A DNA stretch of 64,000 nucleotides from Dyadobacter arcticus (GTDB lineage: Bacteria > Bacteroidota > Bacteroidia > Cytophagales > Spirosomataceae): positions 744,001-808,000 of the forward strand of contig NZ_JAASQJ010000001.1 of assembly GCF_011762185.1 (NCBI RefSeq), given 5' to 3'. Shown here in pieces: positions 1 to 8,806 of this stretch (positions are counted from its first letter, which is position 1; each line of letters begins with the position of its first letter). The notes below the pieces were generated by a model. The model did not search any database. It was not told the origin of the DNA and saw only the letters and a program-made list of their open reading frames with translations. The position numbers and the translations under genes were made by a program.

Positions 1-461
1 CAGACCTGGTGTCGCCCAATAAAACCCATGACATATTGAGTTATGAAGGCTGGGCTTATTGTGCCCGCACGCCGGATGAGCATATTTTTATGGTGTATTT
101 TGAAAAGGGTTGTCCGCAAGCAGAGATCCGGGGTTGCAGGCTCAACAGCGTATATAGTGCTCAGTGGTTCAATCCACGCAACGGTACTTGGATCAATGTG
201 GGGGATGGCCAATTGGTCTCCGGAAAAACAGGAATTATTAAACTTCCGGAATTACCATCTGCAACAGACTGGGGATTAAAATTAATCTACAAAGGCGAGC
301 GGGACATCAACATTACATACCAGGAATACACTATTGTACGTGAGTCAAAACTCACAAGAATCAAAAGGCTTTGGCCCATACTGGTTGCAGGTGGTATTCT
401 AATATTAGTGATCGCTTCGTGGCGGATGAGACGAAGGAAAAACAAAAAAACATCTTTCTAA
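1..461 (+). CDS. C-terminal end of a membrane-anchored apiosidase-like glycosidase (partial)
   Basis: The reading frame is open from the left edge, so the gene begins outside the window; a GTG at 9 is an internal codon rather than a convincing start. What remains is a beta-rich domain with the pattern GWAYCARTPDEH ... WFNPRNGTW. This resembles the 'putative collagen-binding domain' found at the C-terminus of DUF4038 (apiosidase-like, GH140-type) proteins. It is followed by a single hydrophobic helix (LWPILVAGGILILVIASW) and a basic tail, RMRRRKNKK, which suggests a membrane anchor. The catalytic domain is not visible, so the family call rests on the tail alone. The membrane anchor is unusual for a protein of this type. 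Confidence 0.55.
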   Translation, partial: DLVSPNKTHDILSYEGWAYCARTPDEHIFMVYFEKGCPQAEIRGCRLNSVYSAQWFNPRNGTWINVGDGQLVSGKTGIIKLPELPSATDWGLKLIYKGERDINITYQEYTIVRESKLTRIKRLWPILVAGGILILVIASWRMRRRKNKKTSF

Positions 462-624
462 CTTAGCTTAAAAGCGGTAGCATCCGGTCACTACTAACCG
501 TTTGATATACACAACGACCGGCAGATCAATCGTTTCTACTCCCTTGCTTGTGCTGTTATACTTTCATTCTCAACTTTTTACAAAAGAGGAAATCGTATAA
601 CACATTCACAAAACAAGGAAAGAA

Positions 625-1728
625 ATGAAAAACCAGAATCTATCAAAAACAATTAGAAAAGGGGCGACATCATTCATCATGATCGTTGCCCTTTTTGCAT
701 TAAGCCGGGCAAGCCTGCTGGCACAGAATGTTGGCATTGGGACGACAACGCCCGATCCGAGTGCAGCGTTACATATTGATGCCAAGGGCAAGGGAGTGCT
801 TTTTCCTAGTACTTACCTTGATAGTGAGACTGACGACAGCAATGTTCCCAAACCAGCCACTAACCTTTTTGTTTTTAATACAAGCAACTCCTTAGGTTCC
901 GGGGCAGGACTTTATTACAATGCAGGCACACCAGCACTGCCCAACTGGACGCCCACATTTGGATTGAAACTGCCGTACTTCAACTCACTAAATTCTCCAA
1001 CGGTCAATTTCACTGTCGAAAATTATGAAACATTTGCTACCTCCGGCGCTATCCGCGGTTTTGCGTCTGCATCAGCGGGTGTGCAAGGCGAAAGTGTCGT
1101 AGGCACAGGCGTTCTTGCGAAAAACGTTTCTGGACTCGGTAATGCTTTGGAAGTGGACGGTAAAATGAAGATAGCCGGAGCCGGGCAGTCTCCTGGATTA
1201 GGTAAAGTGCTAATGAGTGATGCGAGTGGCAATGCGACCTGGGAGGGAGCGGTGGCTTTTTCGGTGGCTGGCCTTGTGTACGAGACTTCCATAATCCCCG
1301 CAGCAACTCACCAAAAAATTGCTTTTAAGGATGTTGAATATGACCTCGGAGGAAATTATAAAAATATGAATGGTACTCCAAATAATACGTTCGTAGTACC
1401 TACCACCGGGATTTATCATTTTGACGTATCGGTTGGTTGGAACGCAACTGATGATTTAGGTGATGACTTTCAAACGTATCTTAAGATTATTAAGAAGCCG
1501 TATAATTTTATATCATCTTTCGATTTATTTTCCGAAGGAGGCGTTATTTCTGTGTTACCAGTTGCAGTATTGCAACATCAATCTATTAGTATATCGCATG
1601 ATTTTTTGCTTCATAAAGATGACCAAATAAGTGTTTCGGTATACCATAACTCGGATAAACCTATTGTGAACCTAAAGACATCAGAAGTCCACAGCAGATT
1701 TTCCGGTAGGCTTATTATGAAGCAATAG
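625..1728 (+). CDS. Secreted protein with C1q/TNF-like C-terminal domain
   Basis: This 367-residue protein has a signal peptide (basic start, hydrophobic stretch ending near SLLAQ, residues 1-34). It then has the motif QNVGIGTTTPDPSAALHID, common in Bacteroidota surface proteins related to phage tail fibres. Residues about 210-367 look like a C1q-type jelly roll (FVVPTTGIYHFDVSVGWNA, then alternating strands to the end). No T9SS sorting domain is visible. C1q-like domains usually trimerise and bind ligands, so a cell-surface adhesive role is an inference. It lies 45 bp upstream of the T9SS cargo gene on the same strand, and the two may be co-transcribed. Confidence 0.6.
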   Translation: MKNQNLSKTIRKGATSFIMIVALFALSRASLLAQNVGIGTTTPDPSAALHIDAKGKGVLFPSTYLDSETDDSNVPKPATNLFVFNTSNSLGSGAGLYYNAGTPALPNWTPTFGLKLPYFNSLNSPTVNFTVENYETFATSGAIRGFASASAGVQGESVVGTGVLAKNVSGLGNALEVDGKMKIAGAGQSPGLGKVLMSDASGNATWEGAVAFSVAGLVYETSIIPAATHQKIAFKDVEYDLGGNYKNMNGTPNNTFVVPTTGIYHFDVSVGWNATDDLGDDFQTYLKIIKKPYNFISSFDLFSEGGVISVLPVAVLQHQSISISHDFLLHKDDQISVSVYHNSDKPIVNLKTSEVHSRFSGRLIMKQ

Positions 1729-1773
1729 CAGTGACTTTGGTTGAGACATACTTAAACAAACGATACGACAACT

Positions 1774-2790
1774 ATGAAAAAATATATAATTATAAACAGC
1801 CTGCTCCTCTACCTGCTTCTGACAAGCGGCATCAAGGCGCAATTCACTTCTTCGGGCGACTTCCGTGTTAAAAGTGGCACATCGTTATTTATTGATGGGC
1901 TGGTATTAATACCTTCTGCTGATATGGATCTGGCAGGGACAACCATAACGGTAAGTGATGTGCCGGTTCCTGGCAATCCTTTTTCAAGCATCAAGCGGGT
2001 TTATACTTTGACCAATCCATTAACGACTTTGGGATACGTGGGGATCCGTTACATTGATCCCGACGAATTGAATGGGAATACGGAGGGCGCATTGGTGCTG
2101 GCATTTAAGGAAACGGACGGGGCTAATTATGTTACTTCAACAAACGGCAGTAGTGCAGTGTCTTTAGGTTTGAACGAAGTCGGGGAAGTTGAAACGGTCG
2201 GCAAAACCTTTGTAAACCTGACTGCGGTCAGCGCCAAAACGTCGCTTCCTGTAACACTGGCGGATTTTACGGCTAGCAAAGAAGAAAATGGGGTAACGTT
2301 GAAATGGAGGACATCGGAAGAGGAAAACAGCAATTTCTTTGAAATACAGCGCGGTATTGATGGGAAGAATTGGGAGGCGCTGGGTCAGGTGGAGTCGGCC
2401 GGGGTCAGCAAGAAATTGCTCTCCTATACTTTTCGGGACATTGATCCGCTTGCAGGGGTTAACCTTTACCGCCTCAAAATGGTCGACCATGATAACAGCT
2501 TTGCATACAGCCAGATCAGAAATGTGAATTTTGAGAGTGTTTCCGCATTTAATGTTTACCCTAATCCTGCGGCAGGACTAATTCAAATTGATACGGATGA
2601 TTGGCTGAAAGTAAAATCCATTGAGGTGATCAATTCGCTGGGTATGACCGTGAGGACATTGGATGTAGCAAAAACCGGAAGTGCTTCCAAAAAAGAGATG
2701 AATCTGCAAACGCTGTCAGCCGGTGTTTATATTATCAAAATGCTTTTGGCCGACGGAACATTTAAAACAACCCAAATTGTGAAGAACTGA
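1774..2790 (+). CDS. Secreted T9SS type A sorting-domain protein
   Basis: This 338-residue protein has an N-terminal signal peptide (residues 1-22, ending GIKAQ). A short unknown region follows, then the common LPVTLADFTASKE linker and a fibronectin-like segment (VTLKWRTSEEENSNFFEIQRG, residues about 170-245). A type A C-terminal sorting domain (FNVYPNPAAGLIQI ... GVYIIKMLLADG, residues about 258-338) ends the protein. T9SS exports such proteins across the outer membrane and removes the C-terminal domain. The N-terminal part (residues 23-160) is not recognised. A long hairpin follows the gene. Confidence 0.7.
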   Translation: MKKYIIINSLLLYLLLTSGIKAQFTSSGDFRVKSGTSLFIDGLVLIPSADMDLAGTTITVSDVPVPGNPFSSIKRVYTLTNPLTTLGYVGIRYIDPDELNGNTEGALVLAFKETDGANYVTSTNGSSAVSLGLNEVGEVETVGKTFVNLTAVSAKTSLPVTLADFTASKEENGVTLKWRTSEEENSNFFEIQRGIDGKNWEALGQVESAGVSKKLLSYTFRDIDPLAGVNLYRLKMVDHDNSFAYSQIRNVNFESVSAFNVYPNPAAGLIQIDTDDWLKVKSIEVINSLGMTVRTLDVAKTGSASKKEMNLQTLSAGVYIIKMLLADGTFKTTQIVKN

Positions 2791-2828
2791 GGCATTTCAT
2801 CAGCATATTTTACAAAGCTGAACTTATT

Positions 2829-2896
2829 AATCGCCCCTCTTTTTTTCAATTGCCGTTGGCTTAAGCCGACGGCAATTGAAAAAAAGAAGGGCGATT
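2829..2896. repeat. 68-bp near-perfect inverted repeat, possible terminator
   Basis: The two 34-base arms match with only two differences, one of which is a G-U wobble in the RNA. They meet at the palindromic centre GGCTTAAGCC. Each arm carries a run of seven T or seven A inside the stem, so the hairpin could act on either strand. It sits in the 219-bp gap between two genes on the + strand and probably ends transcription of the sorting-domain gene. It shares no obvious sequence with the other hairpin repeats in the window. Confidence 0.6.
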
Positions 2897-3009
2897 GTTT
2901 TTCGAGACTTCTCACAGTAAAAATCATCTCATTCCGGGTTTTGTTAGCAATGCAATTTTGTTAAGAAATATTCCTAAACACTCAGAATCAATACCTTTTC
3001 CCGGATTTT

Positions 3010-6000
3010 ATGCTTACAGCACGAAACGTTAAAGATGCTGGCGTTGCCCTTTTTACCGCGTCCCTGATTTTATATGCGCAAAGCTGCAGCGCACCCAAAA
3101 ATAAGTCGGCCAAACCGGCCGCAGGCAAAACCAGCGCAACTCCTCCGGCCGACATTTACGCAGAGCACATCCGCACCAGCACATTCCAGACGCCTGAACA
3201 GGAAAAGCTTTCTTTCCAGCTTCCAGCCGGATTTGAAATAACACTTTTTGCCTCCGAGCCGGACATTACCAAACCCATCAACATGGAGTTTGACGACCGC
3301 GGAAGGCTTTGGGTAACCCAATCTTCGGAGTACCCGGTTGCTGCTGGAATGGGGGACGGAAAAGACAGGATCACGATCCTGGAAGATAAAAATGGCGATG
3401 GTAAGGCTGAAACTTTCACGCATTTCGACGATAACCTCAATATCCCGATCGGCATTATGCCCGTTTCCGACGGGGCCATTGCGTACAGCATTCCCAATCT
3501 GTACCATTTCAAAGACTCTAATAACGATGGCAAAGCGGATAGCAAAAGTATCCTGCTAGGTAACTTCGGGCATAAAGACACCCACGGGATGGTCAACAAC
3601 CTCATGCGCGGGTATGATGGCTGGCTGCATGTATGCCACGGTTTTTCCAATACTTCCAATGTGGCCGGAACGGATGGGGATACCATTAAAATGACTTCGG
3701 GGAATACTTTCCGGGTCAAACTGGATGGCAGTCATGTGGAGCAGACTACATTCGGGAGGGTTAATCCGTTTGGTTACGCTTACGATGAAAGAGGATATTT
3801 GTATTCGGTGGATTGCCATACCAAGCCGATCACTCAATTGATATTCGGCGGCGATTATCCGCATTTTGGTAAGAAAGCACCGGTCGGGCTGGGCTTTGCA
3901 CCCGAAATGATGAGCTATGACCTGGGTTCAACCGCATTGGCCGGGCTGGTTTACTACACCGGTACGCAATATCCGGAACAATATCGAAACAGCTTTTTCA
4001 CCGGCGACGTGGTAACCTGCCGCATGGACCGCAATACCATTTCCTACAAAGGTTCGACACCGGTTTCCAAAAAAGAAGAACCATTTCTGATCAGCAAAGA
4101 TCCCTGGTTTCGTCCCGTCGACGTGAAATTGGGCCCTGATGGTGCATTGTACATCGCCGATTTCTACAACCGGATCATTGGCCATTATGAAGTCGCATTA
4201 AACCACCCTGGCCGCGACAGATTGAGTGGACGGATCTGGAAGATTACTTACAAAGGCGATCAGCCGCATCAGGATATGCCGGTAACCGATTGGTCGAAGG
4301 CCACGATTGATCAATTGATCGCGGGCTTAAAACACCCTCAACTGAACACGCGGCTAAAAGTAGCCGACCGGCTGGTTGATACCTGGAAAGAAAAGGCGAT
4401 TGATCCTGTCATGGCATCGCTGGCGTCCAATGCGGAGGAGCAGATCCCGAATGTACACGCATTGTGGGTATTGCACAGATTGAATGCATTGGATAATACT
4501 GCATTGTATAAGGCGCTGAATCATCATAATCCAATAGTACAGGTACATGCGCTCCGGATCCTTTTGGAAAGAAAATCTTTGACAATAGAAAACAGGCCAG
4601 CCGTTTTGAAAGCATTATCTGCTACGGACCCATTTGTAAGACGCACCGCTGCCGAAATCCTCTCACGTTTTCCAAACGGCGAAAATCTGGTGCCTTTGAT
4701 GGAGGTATATCAGAATGCAGATCCCGAGGACAGCCATTTGAAATACACGGCCATGCTCGGTGTGCGAAATAACCTTAAAGACCCAAGTGTAATGTGGAAA
4801 GTACCCGGTATCAACTGGAACGAAAGCCAGCTGGCATTGCTGACCAAAGCAATGTTGGATGTACCGTCGACAGCCGCCGCCTCGTTCGTCCTTGATTATA
4901 CCCTCGGACATGATTTGCTTTCCAAGGATTTGGTTAACAATTTGGAATATATAGGCAGGCATGTTTCGCCCTACCAGCTCGACAAAGCGATTGATCTGAT
5001 CAATGCGAAGTTCGCCGACGATCCTGAAATACAATTATCATTATATAAGACCATTCAGGCCGGGGTTAAACAAAGCGGGGTGGAGCCAGGGCAGAAACTT
5101 ATCAATTGGGGAACCAGCTTATCAACACGATTTCTATCGGCCATTTCTGAAAGCGGGGAAATCTGGAAAAGCAGGTTGCTTGGTAAAACGGGCGAACAGC
5201 TTAATCCCTGGACGGTTTCGGAGCGTTTTCTAGCGGATGTAATGCCGGCTTTCAGGATTATAGTTAGTGAAAAAAATGGTTATGCGGCGCGTGGCGCATT
5301 GTATTCGGTGCCTTTCAAGATACCTGCTACTTTGAAGATGAATGTTTTTGATAACGACATTCATAACCGGCCCGATAAAAAAGGTGTTTCGACGAATTCA
5401 GTAAAAATCAGGCTTGCGAATGGTGGAAAGGTAATAGCAGAATATCGCCTCAATCAGGTGGAAACCAGTCAATGGAAAGACTTGATTAAGAATACTACAT
5501 TTAATTTGAATGCATACGAAGGCCAAATGGGCTATATTGAAGCGGTAGACAGTTCGGCTGCGGGCTCGGTTGGGTTTGGGAAATTGGAACCTGCGGTAGT
5601 GCAAATCCCTGCAAAAGCACCGTCGGTCATTTCCGAACAACGCATGATGGCTGCGGACATTGCAGGGGAGTATAAGATTAAGGCTTTGGAACCCAAGCTT
5701 AGGGAACTGGTCAAAGCTACCTGGCTTGATTATCGCGTGAGAAGTGCGGCTGCCGGAGCCTTAATGAATATGGACCCAAAAGGGAATGTGTCAGTGCTGG
5801 CGGAAGTTTTCAATGATCCTGCCGAACTGCCAATTCTCCGTGAAAAGCTGGCGGTATCCATGCAACAGGCATCATCGCCTTCTGTTTTTGAAATACTAAA
5901 AAAACAGCTGGCGGGAGGGGCTCGTAATCTGCAGGTTGTGATCGCGACGGTGTTGGCCAATAGTCAGGAGGGCATTACCTATCTTTTGAATGCATTTAAA

Positions 6001-6612
6001 GAGGAAGAGGCAAATCCGGACATTGCCAATGAGGTTCCCGTGAAAGAGCGATTTGGGATCAATGCTAATGCAGACCAGCGGAAACAGATGGATAAGTTCC
6101 TGGCTTCCGGCGCGGATGAACGCCTCGAAAGGCAGAAGCTGATCGATAGCAGAATTGCTGCATTTAAGCCTGCAACAGCATCGGCTGCCGCAGCACCGGC
6201 TGGCGGAGGATTAACGGATTATGGTAAAACGGTTTTTGTGCAGAATTGCAGCGCCTGTCATCAGATACAGGGTTCGGGCGGACTCGTTGGCCCACAACTG
6301 GACGGCATTGGAAACTGGGGCCACAAGGCATTAACCCAAAAGATTCTTGACCCGAACAGGAATATAACCGAGGCATTCCGGACTTATAACATTACGCTGA
6401 AGAATGATAAGACTCTGACGGGGCTATACCGCAGGACCGAGGGAGAAACAATGGTTTTCACGGATTTGGCAGGGCAGGAATTTACCGTGATTAAAAATGA
6501 TATGAAAGAGTACCGCGCATCCAAATATACCCTCATGCCAGACCAGTTCCGAAACATTATCCCAGAAAAGGATTTTTACGCTTTGCTGGATTATTTGCTG
6601 AGTATTAAATGA
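3010..6612 (+). CDS. PVC-type haem-binding membrane dehydrogenase with HEAT repeats and cytochrome c domain
   Basis: The protein has 1200 residues. The N-terminus has a hydrophobic segment ending LYAQSC, which may be a loose lipobox. Residues about 60-410 form a beta-propeller typical of the PVC 'membrane-bound dehydrogenase' family (LPAGFEITLFASEPD, later DPWFRPVDVKLGPDGALYIADFYN split by short gaps). Residues about 430-1000 are largely helical repeat (HEAT-like), interrupted by a beta-rich insert around 770-880. The C-terminus is a class I cytochrome c domain: haem site C1080-S-A-C1083-H1084, with M1176 in TLMPDQ as likely sixth ligand. It probably oxidises a sugar or sugar derivative in the periplasm, passing electrons to the haem; the substrate is unknown. 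It is the first gene of an operon with the FG-GAP and epimerase genes. Confidence 0.75.
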   Translation: MLTARNVKDAGVALFTASLILYAQSCSAPKNKSAKPAAGKTSATPPADIYAEHIRTSTFQTPEQEKLSFQLPAGFEITLFASEPDITKPINMEFDDRGRLWVTQSSEYPVAAGMGDGKDRITILEDKNGDGKAETFTHFDDNLNIPIGIMPVSDGAIAYSIPNLYHFKDSNNDGKADSKSILLGNFGHKDTHGMVNNLMRGYDGWLHVCHGFSNTSNVAGTDGDTIKMTSGNTFRVKLDGSHVEQTTFGRVNPFGYAYDERGYLYSVDCHTKPITQLIFGGDYPHFGKKAPVGLGFAPEMMSYDLGSTALAGLVYYTGTQYPEQYRNSFFTGDVVTCRMDRNTISYKGSTPVSKKEEPFLISKDPWFRPVDVKLGPDGALYIADFYNRIIGHYEVALNHPGRDRLSGRIWKITYKGDQPHQDMPVTDWSKATIDQLIAGLKHPQLNTRLKVADRLVDTWKEKAIDPVMASLASNAEEQIPNVHALWVLHRLNALDNTALYKALNHHNPIVQVHALRILLERKSLTIENRPAVLKALSATDPFVRRTAAEILSRFPNGENLVPLMEVYQNADPEDSHLKYTAMLGVRNNLKDPSVMWKVPGINWNESQLALLTKAMLDVPSTAAASFVLDYTLGHDLLSKDLVNNLEYIGRHVSPYQLDKAIDLINAKFADDPEIQLSLYKTIQAGVKQSGVEPGQKLINWGTSLSTRFLSAISESGEIWKSRLLGKTGEQLNPWTVSERFLADVMPAFRIIVSEKNGYAARGALYSVPFKIPATLKMNVFDNDIHNRPDKKGVSTNSVKIRLANGGKVIAEYRLNQVETSQWKDLIKNTTFNLNAYEGQMGYIEAVDSSAAGSVGFGKLEPAVVQIPAKAPSVISEQRMMAADIAGEYKIKALEPKLRELVKATWLDYRVRSAAAGALMNMDPKGNVSVLAEVFNDPAELPILREKLAVSMQQASSPSVFEILKKQLAGGARNLQVVIATVLANSQEGITYLLNAFKEEEANPDIANEVPVKERFGINANADQRKQMDKFLASGADERLERQKLIDSRIAAFKPATASAAAAPAGGGLTDYGKTVFVQNCSACHQIQGSGGLVGPQLDGIGNWGHKALTQKILDPNRNITEAFRTYNITLKNDKTLTGLYRRTEGETMVFTDLAGQEFTVIKNDMKEYRASKYTLMPDQFRNIIPEKDFYALLDYLLSIK

Positions 6613-6642
6613 AAAAAATGAAATCCTAAATCCGAAATAAAA

Positions 6643-7848
6643 ATGCTTTTGACCAAAAACCGAATAAAATACCTTTGCCTGAGTTTTCTCGTCTTAATGT
6701 CTGTTGGGTATGCCAATGCGCAAACGAAGAAAGAAAAAGAGCTTGTTTTTAAAAAACAGGACCTTACTAAAAAATTCATTGCCGAAGGCGCGGCCATGGG
6801 TGATGTGAATAAGGATGGCAAGAAAGATGTGCTGGCAGGTGCTTACTGGTTTGAAGCCCCGAGTTGGAAGGCTCATGAACTCGCCAAGCCTGATTCATTC
6901 ATAGTAAACGGAAGCTACAGCGATTCATTCCTGGATTTTGCATTGGATGTGGACCAGGACGGCTGGATAGACCTCATCCGGATCGATTGGCCGGGAAAAG
7001 CGGCTGTTTGGCATGAAAATCCGAAAGGAAAACCAGGTTACTGGCCCACGCATGTGATCCATTCTTCGGTTGGCAACGAATCACCGCAACTGGTGGATAT
7101 TGATGGAGACGGCCGCCTGGACCTACTTTGCAATGACCCGACAGCCAAAAAGGTAATCTGGCTGAAATGTCCTTCTAAAAAGGGTGAAACGGCTTGGGAG
7201 AAATACATTATCAGCAATGATCCCGACAACGCAACCCATATGTACACGCATGGGATTGGATATGGGGATATTAATAAGGATGGCAAAAAAGATGTGGTCG
7301 TGCGGAACGGCTGGTGGGAAGGTCCGGCAGAAGGTCCAGCAAAACATCCAAAAGATGCGGATTGGAAATTTCACGCTGCCGACCTTGGCCAGGATGCTTC
7401 GCAAATGTATGTGATGGATTTGAATGGCGACGGGCTAAACGACGTTTTGAGCGCATCCGCACACAATTACGGCATCTGGTGGCACGAACAAATGAAAGAT
7501 GCACAGGGTAACACGGATTGGAAACATCATGAGATCGATAAGTCATTCTCGCAAACGCACGGCGTAGCATTGGTAGACCTGAATAAGGACGGAAACCTCG
7601 ATTTTGTGACGGGGAAGCGATATTTCGCCCATAGCGGTAATGATCCGGGCGAGTTCGAGCCTGCGGTGATCTGCTGGTTTGAGTATAAGCCCGGCAAAAC
7701 ACCAACCTGGATTAAGCATGAGATTGACTCTGATTCGGGTGTGGGATTGCACGTTACCGTAGAGGACATTAATAATGATGGCTTACTGGACATCGTGACC
7801 GGAAATAAAAAAGGGGTGAGGGTTTTCACGCAGCAGAAAGGGAAATAG
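6643..7848 (+). CDS. Secreted FG-GAP/VCBS repeat protein
   Basis: The protein has 401 residues with a signal peptide (residues 1-26, ending GYANAQ). At least six calcium-binding-type loops of the form DxNxDGxxD are visible, for example GDVNKDGKKDV, VDIDGDGRLDL, GDINKDGKKDV, MDLNGDGLNDV, VDLNKDGNLDF and EDINNDGLLDI. These define a seven-bladed integrin-like propeller. It starts 30 bp after the PVC haem protein and ends 3 bases before the epimerase start, so the three genes are almost certainly one transcript. No catalytic residues are apparent; it may bind a carbohydrate or act as a partner of the dehydrogenase. Confidence 0.75.
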   Translation: MLLTKNRIKYLCLSFLVLMSVGYANAQTKKEKELVFKKQDLTKKFIAEGAAMGDVNKDGKKDVLAGAYWFEAPSWKAHELAKPDSFIVNGSYSDSFLDFALDVDQDGWIDLIRIDWPGKAAVWHENPKGKPGYWPTHVIHSSVGNESPQLVDIDGDGRLDLLCNDPTAKKVIWLKCPSKKGETAWEKYIISNDPDNATHMYTHGIGYGDINKDGKKDVVVRNGWWEGPAEGPAKHPKDADWKFHAADLGQDASQMYVMDLNGDGLNDVLSASAHNYGIWWHEQMKDAQGNTDWKHHEIDKSFSQTHGVALVDLNKDGNLDFVTGKRYFAHSGNDPGEFEPAVICWFEYKPGKTPTWIKHEIDSDSGVGLHVTVEDINNDGLLDIVTGNKKGVRVFTQQKGK

Positions 7849-7851
7849 CCC

Positions 7852-8697
7852 ATGAAATTCGGGATCAATACGTATTTGTTTTCTTCACCTTTCACCAACG
7901 AAAGCGTTTCTTTCTTTCCAAAATTCAAGGAATGGGGATTTGATTTTGTGGAGATAGCAGTGGAGGATCCGGCTAACATTAATCCTGAATTTGTTCGAAA
8001 AGCATTGGATGACAATAAACTCGAATGTCGATCGGTATGTGCCGCAACCGGGCCGGGTCGTGACTTGCGAGGGAACCGAAAGGAGCAGATAACTTCGCTG
8101 GATTATGTCCGGGCGCTAATTGACATTGCACCTGTATTGGGTGCCAGACTTGTAGCCGGGCCCATTTATTCCGAAGTTGGCAGGGCCAATCTTGTTCCGG
8201 ATGAAAAGAAGGAAAAGCAATGGAATATGGTAGTGAAGCATCTTCGGACGCTTGCTGCTTACGGTGAGGAAAGGAGCGTAAAACTTGCTATTGAGCCACT
8301 TAACCGCTATGAAACGGATTTTATCAATACCTGCGACCAGGCGCTGCATATGATAAGAGATGTAGGCAGCAATGCGCTACTTATACACCTGGACTCATTC
8401 CATATGAACCTGGAAGAAAAAGATCCTGCGCTGGCGATCAGAAAAGCCGGGGTCAAACTGGGATTACTTCACGCTTCCGGCAGCGACCGCGGTACCCCAG
8501 GCGGCGACCAGATCGACTGGTACCGCATCTTCGCCGCCCTCGACAACATTAATTATCAGGGCGACATCGTCATCGAATCATTTACGCCGGATGTGAAGGT
8601 CATTGCAAAAGCTGCCTCCATCTGGCGACAGATTGAGCTTTCCAAGGAATCTATTGCGGTTGACGGGTTAAGGTTTCTGAGATCGCTGGCTTTTTAG
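7852..8697 (+). CDS. Sugar phosphate isomerase/epimerase, TIM-barrel (ketose 3-epimerase-like)
   Basis: The protein has 281 residues, the normal length for the AP-endonuclease 2-type TIM-barrel family. The four metal ligands of tagatose/psicose 3-epimerases appear in order and at family spacing: E148 (IEPLNRYE), D181 (LDSFHMN), H207 (LLHASGSDRG) and E242 (VIESF). No signal peptide is present, so it acts in the cytoplasm. It starts 3 bases after the FG-GAP gene stop, which implies translational coupling. It probably epimerises or isomerises a keto-sugar produced by, or related to, the periplasmic dehydrogenase; the exact substrate cannot be read from sequence. Confidence 0.75.
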   Translation: MKFGINTYLFSSPFTNESVSFFPKFKEWGFDFVEIAVEDPANINPEFVRKALDDNKLECRSVCAATGPGRDLRGNRKEQITSLDYVRALIDIAPVLGARLVAGPIYSEVGRANLVPDEKKEKQWNMVVKHLRTLAAYGEERSVKLAIEPLNRYETDFINTCDQALHMIRDVGSNALLIHLDSFHMNLEEKDPALAIRKAGVKLGLLHASGSDRGTPGGDQIDWYRIFAALDNINYQGDIVIESFTPDVKVIAKAASIWRQIELSKESIAVDGLRFLRSLAF

Positions 8698-8806
8698 AGC
8701 GTTGTTATTTTGCTTATTTATAAAATAATAGTTGGTCAATCTTCAATTGATCAGGATAATTAACGGTAAATATCTAATTTGTGCGAATAAATTACTATTC
8801 GCTCCT

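Noticed and set aside
3156..3719. Long minus-strand frame of 187 residues
   Set aside because: It lies antisense inside the PVC haem dehydrogenase gene, which has clear domains in the plus frame; the antisense protein has no recognisable features.
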